Origin: Streptomyces xanthophaeus
GTDB taxonomy: Bacteria; Actinomycetota; Actinomycetes; Streptomycetales; Streptomycetaceae
Reading direction: 5' to 3'
Assembly (NCBI RefSeq): GCF_000725805.1
Contig: NZ_KL647132.1
Location: 62,001-126,000 of the forward strand
DNA: 64,000 bases
Of the stretch, positions 59,457 through 64,000 are shown one piece after another (positions within the stretch are counted from its first letter, which is position 1; each line of letters begins with the position of its first letter). The position numbers and the translations under genes were made by a program. The notes under the pieces are model-generated. The model was not told where the DNA came from. It ran no database searches and was given only the letters and a program-made list of their open reading frames with translations.

Positions 59457-61544
59457 GTGAGCACCAAGCCGACCACCACAGAGCTCGAGTGGACCGAACT
59501 GGACCAGCGGGCCGTCGACACCGCCCGCATCCTGGCCGCTGACGCGGTCCAGAAGGTCGGAAACGGCCACCCCGGTACGGCGATGAGCCTGGCCCCCGCC
59601 GCGTACACCCTCTTCCAGAAGGTGATGCGGCACGACCCGGCGGACCCCGAGTGGGTGGGCCGCGACCGCTTCGTGCTCTCCGCTGGGCACTCGTCCCTCA
59701 CCCTTTACACCCAGCTGTACCTCGGCGGGTTCGGGCTGGAGCTGGACGACCTCAAGGCGTTCCGCACCTGGGGCTCCAAGACCCCCGGCCACCCGGAGTA
59801 CGGCCACACGACCGGCGTCGAGACCACCACCGGCCCCCTCGGCCAGGGCATCGCCAACGCGGTGGGCATGGCCATGGCCTCCCGCTACGAGCGCGGCCTG
59901 TTCGACCCCGAGGCCGCCCAGGGCAGCTCCCCGTTCGACCACATGATCTACGCGGTCGCGGGCGACGGCTGCCTCCAGGAGGGCATCTCGCACGAGGCGT
60001 CCGCACTGGCCGGCCACCAGAAGCTGGGCAACCTCGTCCTGCTGTGGGACGACAACCACATCTCCATCGAGGGCGACACGGAGACGGCCGTCTCCGAGGA
60101 CACCCTGAAGCGCTACGAGGCGTACGGCTGGCACGTGCAGCGCGTCGCGCAGCAGGAGAACGGCGACCTCGACCCGAAGGCGCTGTTCGCGGCCCTCCAG
60201 GCCGCCAAGGCCGAGACCGGCCGCCCGTCCTTCATCGCGGCCCGCTCGATCATCGCCTGGCCCGCGCCGCACGCCCAGAACACCGAGGCCGCCCACGGCT
60301 CCGCGCTCGGAGACGACGAGGTCGCGGCCACCAAGCGCGTCCTCGGCTTCGACCCGGAGCAGGCCTTCGAGGTCTCCGACGAGGTCATCGCCCACACCCG
60401 CGCCCTCGGGGACCGCGGCCGCGAGGCCAAGGCCGCCTGGGAGAAGGACTTCTCCGCCTGGCGCACCGCCAACCCGGAGCGCGCCGCCGAGTTCGACCGC
60501 ATCCAGGCCAACGAGCTGCCCGCGGGCTGGGAGGACGAGCTCCCCGTCTTCGAGGCCGGCAAGGGCGTCGCCACCCGCGCCGCCTCCGGCAAGGTGCTCC
60601 AGGCCCTCGGCGCGGTCATCCCGGAGCTGTGGGGCGGCTCGGCCGACCTGGCCGGCTCCAACAACACGACCATCGACAAGGACTCCTCGTTCCTGCCGGT
60701 GGGCAACCCGCTGCCGGAGGCCGACCCGTACGGCCGCACCATCCACTTCGGCATCCGCGAGCACGCCATGGCCGCGGCCATGAACGGCATCGCCCTGCAC
60801 GGCCACACCCGCATCTACGGCGGCACCTTCCTGGTGTTCTCCGACTACATGCGCAACGCCGTCCGCCTGTCCGCGCTGATGCACGTGCCGGTCACCTACG
60901 TGTGGACGCACGACTCCATCGGCCTCGGCGAGGACGGCCCGACCCACCAGCCCGTCGAGCACCTCGCCTCGCTGCGCGCCATCCCGGGCCTGAACCTGGT
61001 CCGCCCGGCCGACGCGAACGAGACCGCCGTCGCCTGGCGCGAGATCCTGCGCCGTCACACCAAGGTGTTCGGCAAGGGCGCCCCGCACGGTCTGGCGCTG
61101 ACCCGCCAGGGCGTGCCGACGTACGAGCGCAACGAGGACGCGGCCAAGGGCGGCTACGTCCTGTTCGAGGCCACCGGCGGCGAGCCGCAGGTCGTCCTCA
61201 TCGGTACCGGCTCCGAGGTGCACCTGGCCGTGGAGGCGCGCGAGCAGCTCCAGGCCGAGGGCATCCCCACCCGGGTGGTCTCGATGCCGTCCGTCGAGTG
61301 GTTCGAGGAGCAGGACCAGGCGTACAAGGACAGCGTCCTGCCGCCCTCCGTCAAGGCGCGCGTCGCGGTCGAGGCCGGCATCGGCCTGACCTGGCACCGC
61401 TACGTGGGCGACGCGGGCCGGATCGTCTCGCTGGAGCACTTCGGTGCCTCGGCCGACGCGAAGGTGCTGTTCCGCGAGTTCGGCTTCACCCCCGAGCGCG
61501 TCGCGGCCGCTGCCCACGAGTCCCTCGCCGCCGCCGCGCGCTGA
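59457..61544 (+). CDS. tkt: transketolase
   Basis: A 695-residue TPP enzyme of the non-oxidative pentose-phosphate pathway. TPP motif '[20 protein letters not shown]' through '[13 protein letters not shown]', early '[19 protein letters not shown]', and a Pyr domain with '[18 protein letters not shown]' and '[20 protein letters not shown]'. It starts at GTG 59457. It is the first gene of tkt-tal-zwf, which supplies NADPH and pentose precursors. Confidence 0.96.
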   Translation: MSTKPTTTELEWTELDQRAVDTARILAADAVQKVGNGHPGTAMSLAPAAYTLFQKVMRHDPADPEWVGRDRFVLSAGHSSLTLYTQLYLGGFGLELDDLKAFRTWGSKTPGHPEYGHTTGVETTTGPLGQGIANAVGMAMASRYERGLFDPEAAQGSSPFDHMIYAVAGDGCLQEGISHEASALAGHQKLGNLVLLWDDNHISIEGDTETAVSEDTLKRYEAYGWHVQRVAQQENGDLDPKALFAALQAAKAETGRPSFIAARSIIAWPAPHAQNTEAAHGSALGDDEVAATKRVLGFDPEQAFEVSDEVIAHTRALGDRGREAKAAWEKDFSAWRTANPERAAEFDRIQANELPAGWEDELPVFEAGKGVATRAASGKVLQALGAVIPELWGGSADLAGSNNTTIDKDSSFLPVGNPLPEADPYGRTIHFGIREHAMAAAMNGIALHGHTRIYGGTFLVFSDYMRNAVRLSALMHVPVTYVWTHDSIGLGEDGPTHQPVEHLASLRAIPGLNLVRPADANETAVAWREILRRHTKVFGKGAPHGLALTRQGVPTYERNEDAAKGGYVLFEATGGEPQVVLIGTGSEVHLAVEAREQLQAEGIPTRVVSMPSVEWFEEQDQAYKDSVLPPSVKARVAVEAGIGLTWHRYVGDAGRIVSLEHFGASADAKVLFREFGFTPERVAAAAHESLAAAAR

Positions 61545-61578
61545 CGCCGGTACAACACCAGTAGGAGATGCAATTCCC

Positions 61579-62697
61579 ATGACAGACGCACTCAAGCGCC
61601 TCTCCGACGAGGGCGTGGCGATCTGGCTGGACGACCTGTCCCGCAAGCGCATCACGTCCGGCAACCTGGCGGAGCTCATCGACCAGTCGCACGTGGTCGG
61701 TGTCACCACCAACCCGGCGATCTTCCAGAAGGCCATCAGCGGCGGCGAGGGGTACGAGCAGCAGCTCACCGACCTCGCGACCCGCAAGGTGACCGTCGAA
61801 GAGGCCCTGCGCATGATCACGACGGCGGACGTCCGCGACGCCGCCGACATCCTGCGCCCGGTCTACGACCGCACGGACGGCCAGGACGGCCGCGTGTCGA
61901 TCGAGGTCGACCCGCGCCTGGCGCACAACACCCCGGCCACCGTCGCCGAGGCCAAGCAGCTGGCCTGGCTGGTGGACCGCCCGAACACGCTCATCAAGAT
62001 CCCGGCGACCAAGGCCGGCCTGCCGGCGATCACCGAGGTCATCGGCAAGGGCATCAGCGTCAACGTCACGCTGATCTTCTCGCTGGAGCGCTACCGCGAG
62101 GTCATGGACGCGTACCTGGCGGGTCTGGAGAAGGCCAAGGCCGCGGGCCTGGACCTGTCCCTGATCCACTCGGTCGCCTCCTTCTTCGTGTCCCGCGTGG
62201 ACAGCGAGATCGACAAGCGCCTGGACGCGGTGGGCACGGACGAGGCCAAGGCCCTCAAGGGCAAGGCGGCGCTCGCCAACGCCCGTCTGGCCTACGAGGC
62301 CTACGAGGAGGTCTTCTCCTCGGACCGCTGGACCGCCCTGGAGCGGGTCGGCGCCAACAAGCAGCGTCCGCTGTGGGCCTCGACCGGCGTCAAGGACCCG
62401 GCGTACAAGGACACCCTGTACGTGGACGACCTGGTCGCCCCGAACACGGTGAACACCATGCCGGAGGCCACCCTGGAGGCCGCGGCCGACCACGGGCAGA
62501 TCACGGGCGACACCGTGCGCGGCACCTACGAGCAGGCCCGCGCCGAGCTCGATGCGGTCGCGAAGCTGGGCATCTCGTACGACGATGTGGTGCAGCTGCT
62601 GGAAGACGAGGGCGTCGAGAAGTTCGCGGTGTCCTGGAACGACCTGCTGAAGTCGACCGAGGCGGAGCTTGAGCGCCTCGCCCCCACGGAGGCCTGA
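61579..62697 (+). CDS. tal: transaldolase
   Basis: A 372-residue transaldolase of the actinobacterial type. '[13 protein letters not shown]', Schiff-base lysine in '[15 protein letters not shown]', '[25 protein letters not shown]' and '[20 protein letters not shown]' are diagnostic. A TAGGAG ribosome site lies 11 bases before ATG 61579. 34 bases separate it from tkt, so the two are in one operon. Confidence 0.96.
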   Translation: MTDALKRLSDEGVAIWLDDLSRKRITSGNLAELIDQSHVVGVTTNPAIFQKAISGGEGYEQQLTDLATRKVTVEEALRMITTADVRDAADILRPVYDRTDGQDGRVSIEVDPRLAHNTPATVAEAKQLAWLVDRPNTLIKIPATKAGLPAITEVIGKGISVNVTLIFSLERYREVMDAYLAGLEKAKAAGLDLSLIHSVASFFVSRVDSEIDKRLDAVGTDEAKALKGKAALANARLAYEAYEEVFSSDRWTALERVGANKQRPLWASTGVKDPAYKDTLYVDDLVAPNTVNTMPEATLEAAADHGQITGDTVRGTYEQARAELDAVAKLGISYDDVVQLLEDEGVEKFAVSWNDLLKSTEAELERLAPTEA

Positions 62698-62702
62698 ACA
62701 CT

Positions 62703-64000
62703 TTGTCTGTTAACGGAGCGAACCCGCTTCGTGACGCACAGGACCGGCGGCTCCCGCGCATCGCGGGGCCGTCCGGCCTGGTCATTTTCGGCGTTACGGG
62801 TGACCTGTCGCGCAAGAAGCTGATGCCTGCCGTCTACGACCTGGCCAATCGCGGCCTGCTTCCCCCGGGCTTCTCCCTGATCGGCTTCGCCCGCCGGGAG
62901 TGGGAGCACGAGGACTTCGCCACGGAGGTGTACGAGGCCGTCAAGGAGCACTCGCGCACGCCGTTCCGCGAGGAGGTCTGGCAGCAGCTGGTGCAGGGCT
63001 GCCGCTTCGTCCAGGGCGACTTCGACGACGACGCGGCCTTCGAGACCCTGAAGGCCACCATCGAGGAGCTGGACAAGGCGCAGGGCACGGGCGGCAACTT
63101 CGCCTTCTACCTGTCCGTCCCGCCGAAATTCTTCCCCAAGGTGGTCCAGCAGCTCAAGGACCACGGGCTGGCCCAGAAGGACGGCTCCTGGCGGCGCGCC
63201 GTCATCGAGAAGCCCTTCGGACACGACCTGAAGAGCGCGGAAGAGCTCAACAAGGTCGTCCACGAGGTCTTCCCGCGCGACGAGGTCTTCCGGATCGACC
63301 ACTACCTCGGCAAGGAGACCGTCCAGAACATCCTGGCGCTCCGCTTCGCCAACACCATGTTCGAGCCGATCTGGAACCGGTCGTACGTCGACCACGTGCA
63401 GATCACCATGGCCGAGGACATCGGCATCGGCGGCCGGGCCGGCTACTACGACGGCATCGGCGCGGCCCGTGACGTCATCCAGAACCACCTGCTCCAGCTG
63501 CTCGCGCTGACCGCGATGGAGGAGCCCGGCTCCTTCCACCCCAAGGCGCTGGTGGCGGAGAAGCTCAAGGTGCTGACCGCCGTGGAGCTGCCGGAGGACC
63601 TGGGCAAGCACACCGTGCGCGGCCAGTACTCGGCGGCCTGGCAGGGCGGCGAGAAGGTCGTCGGCTACCTCGAAGAGGACGGCATCGACCCCAAGTCGAA
63701 GACCGACACCTACGCGGCCGTCCGCCTGGAGATCAACAACCGCCGCTGGGCGGGCGTCCCGTTCTACCTGCGGACCGGCAAGCGCCTGGGCCGCCGGGTG
63801 ACCGAGATCGCGGTGGTCTTCAAGCGGGCCCCGTACCTCCCGTTCGAGTCGGGCGCGACCGAGGAGCTGGGGCAGAACGCCCTGGTCATCCGGGTCCAGC
63901 CGGACGAGGGCGTGACGGTCCGCTTCGGTTCCAAGGTTCCGGGCACCTCCATGGAGGTCCGGGACGTGACGATGGACTTCGCCTACGGCGAGTCCTTCAC
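62703..64000 (+). CDS. zwf: glucose-6-phosphate 1-dehydrogenase (3' end beyond the window)
   Basis: The gene runs past the window end; 432 codons are seen and the reading frame is intact. NADP motif 'LVIFGVTGDLSRKKLMPAVYDL', substrate motif 'RIDHYLGKETVQN' with the essential Lys/Asp/His, and 'NALVIRVQPDEGV' are as in G6PDH. It starts at a TTG (62703) with GGAGG 10 bases upstream at 62688-62692, overlapping the tal stop region. It feeds the oxidative pentose-phosphate branch. Confidence 0.96.
   Translation, partial: MSVNGANPLRDAQDRRLPRIAGPSGLVIFGVTGDLSRKKLMPAVYDLANRGLLPPGFSLIGFARREWEHEDFATEVYEAVKEHSRTPFREEVWQQLVQGCRFVQGDFDDDAAFETLKATIEELDKAQGTGGNFAFYLSVPPKFFPKVVQQLKDHGLAQKDGSWRRAVIEKPFGHDLKSAEELNKVVHEVFPRDEVFRIDHYLGKETVQNILALRFANTMFEPIWNRSYVDHVQITMAEDIGIGGRAGYYDGIGAARDVIQNHLLQLLALTAMEEPGSFHPKALVAEKLKVLTAVELPEDLGKHTVRGQYSAAWQGGEKVVGYLEEDGIDPKSKTDTYAAVRLEINNRRWAGVPFYLRTGKRLGRRVTEIAVVFKRAPYLPFESGATEELGQNALVIRVQPDEGVTVRFGSKVPGTSMEVRDVTMDFAYGESF

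Noticed and set aside
1..64000. tRNA, rRNA, transposon, prophage or secondary-metabolite cluster
   Set aside because: No tRNA-like clover-leaf, transposase, integrase, phage structural or PKS/NRPS signature was seen in either strand.

Overview
The window looks like chromosomal core DNA of a Streptomyces species. GC is very high with strong third-position bias, GTG and TTG starts are common, genes are often joined by ATGA or GTGA overlaps, and the gene content is typical of the genus (a SCO1860-type LAETG protein, TerD proteins, a Pit/PHO-box pair). From memory, the gene order follows the S. coelicolor interval around SCO1840-SCO1938. No tRNA, rRNA, insertion sequence, prophage, CRISPR array or biosynthetic gene cluster was seen.

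Layout. 0-5.1 kb: VOC protein, an unrecognised protein, a lipase-like hydrolase, then a phosphate transporter (pit) behind a PHO box with a small membrane partner. 5.1-14.4 kb: a cobalamin riboswitch followed by cobD-cobQ-chelatase-cobO-cobB, a convergent ZIP metal transporter, and a CobE/CbiG-C plus CobC fusion; cobN is not here. 14.5-29.2 kb: CapA-like protein, sortase-anchored LAETG protein, amidohydrolase, two class V PLP enzymes, DsbA-like FrnE, acetyltransferase, class B penicillin-binding protein, a two-component system with a membrane partner, and an IclR regulator facing an aldehyde dehydrogenase. 29.2-38.1 kb: TerD protein, several small proteins, a Tat-exported PhoX-like phosphatase behind a second PHO box, a paralogue of the 548-1951 protein, an exported nuclease and an acetyltransferase. 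38.2-44.8 kb: dapD, an MFS transporter divergent from an HxlR-peroxiredoxin fusion, a TetR/SMR drug-efflux pair with palindromic operators, and two envelope or secreted proteins. 45-51.6 kb: the complete suf iron-sulfur operon, sufR-sufB-sufD-Rieske-sufC-sufS-sufU-sufT, transcribed leftward. 51.7-59.1 kb: an FNT channel, an ABC exporter, an unknown protein, ctaA (haem A synthase), an amidohydrolase-like protein and ctaB (haem O synthase). 59.4-64 kb: the pentose-phosphate operon tkt-tal-zwf, with zwf cut by the window end.

How the genes work together. Two PHO boxes suggest that phosphate uptake and phosphate scavenging here answer to PhoP. The riboswitch would shut off late corrin ring and side-chain steps when B12 is plentiful. 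SufR, whose gene start carries a CAAC-N6-GTTG repeat, probably autoregulates Fe-S assembly. The suf, ABC, ctaA/ctaB and tkt-tal-zwf neighbourhood resembles the order known in mycobacteria and is probably an old actinobacterial housekeeping block.

The most interesting observations are the HxlR-PrxQ fusion regulator, the SufR-type operator on the sufR start codon, the two PHO boxes, the CobE-CobC fusion with cobN missing locally, the paralogous unknown protein pair, the amidohydrolase with altered metal ligands, and a low-complexity insertion inside the histidine-kinase ATPase domain.
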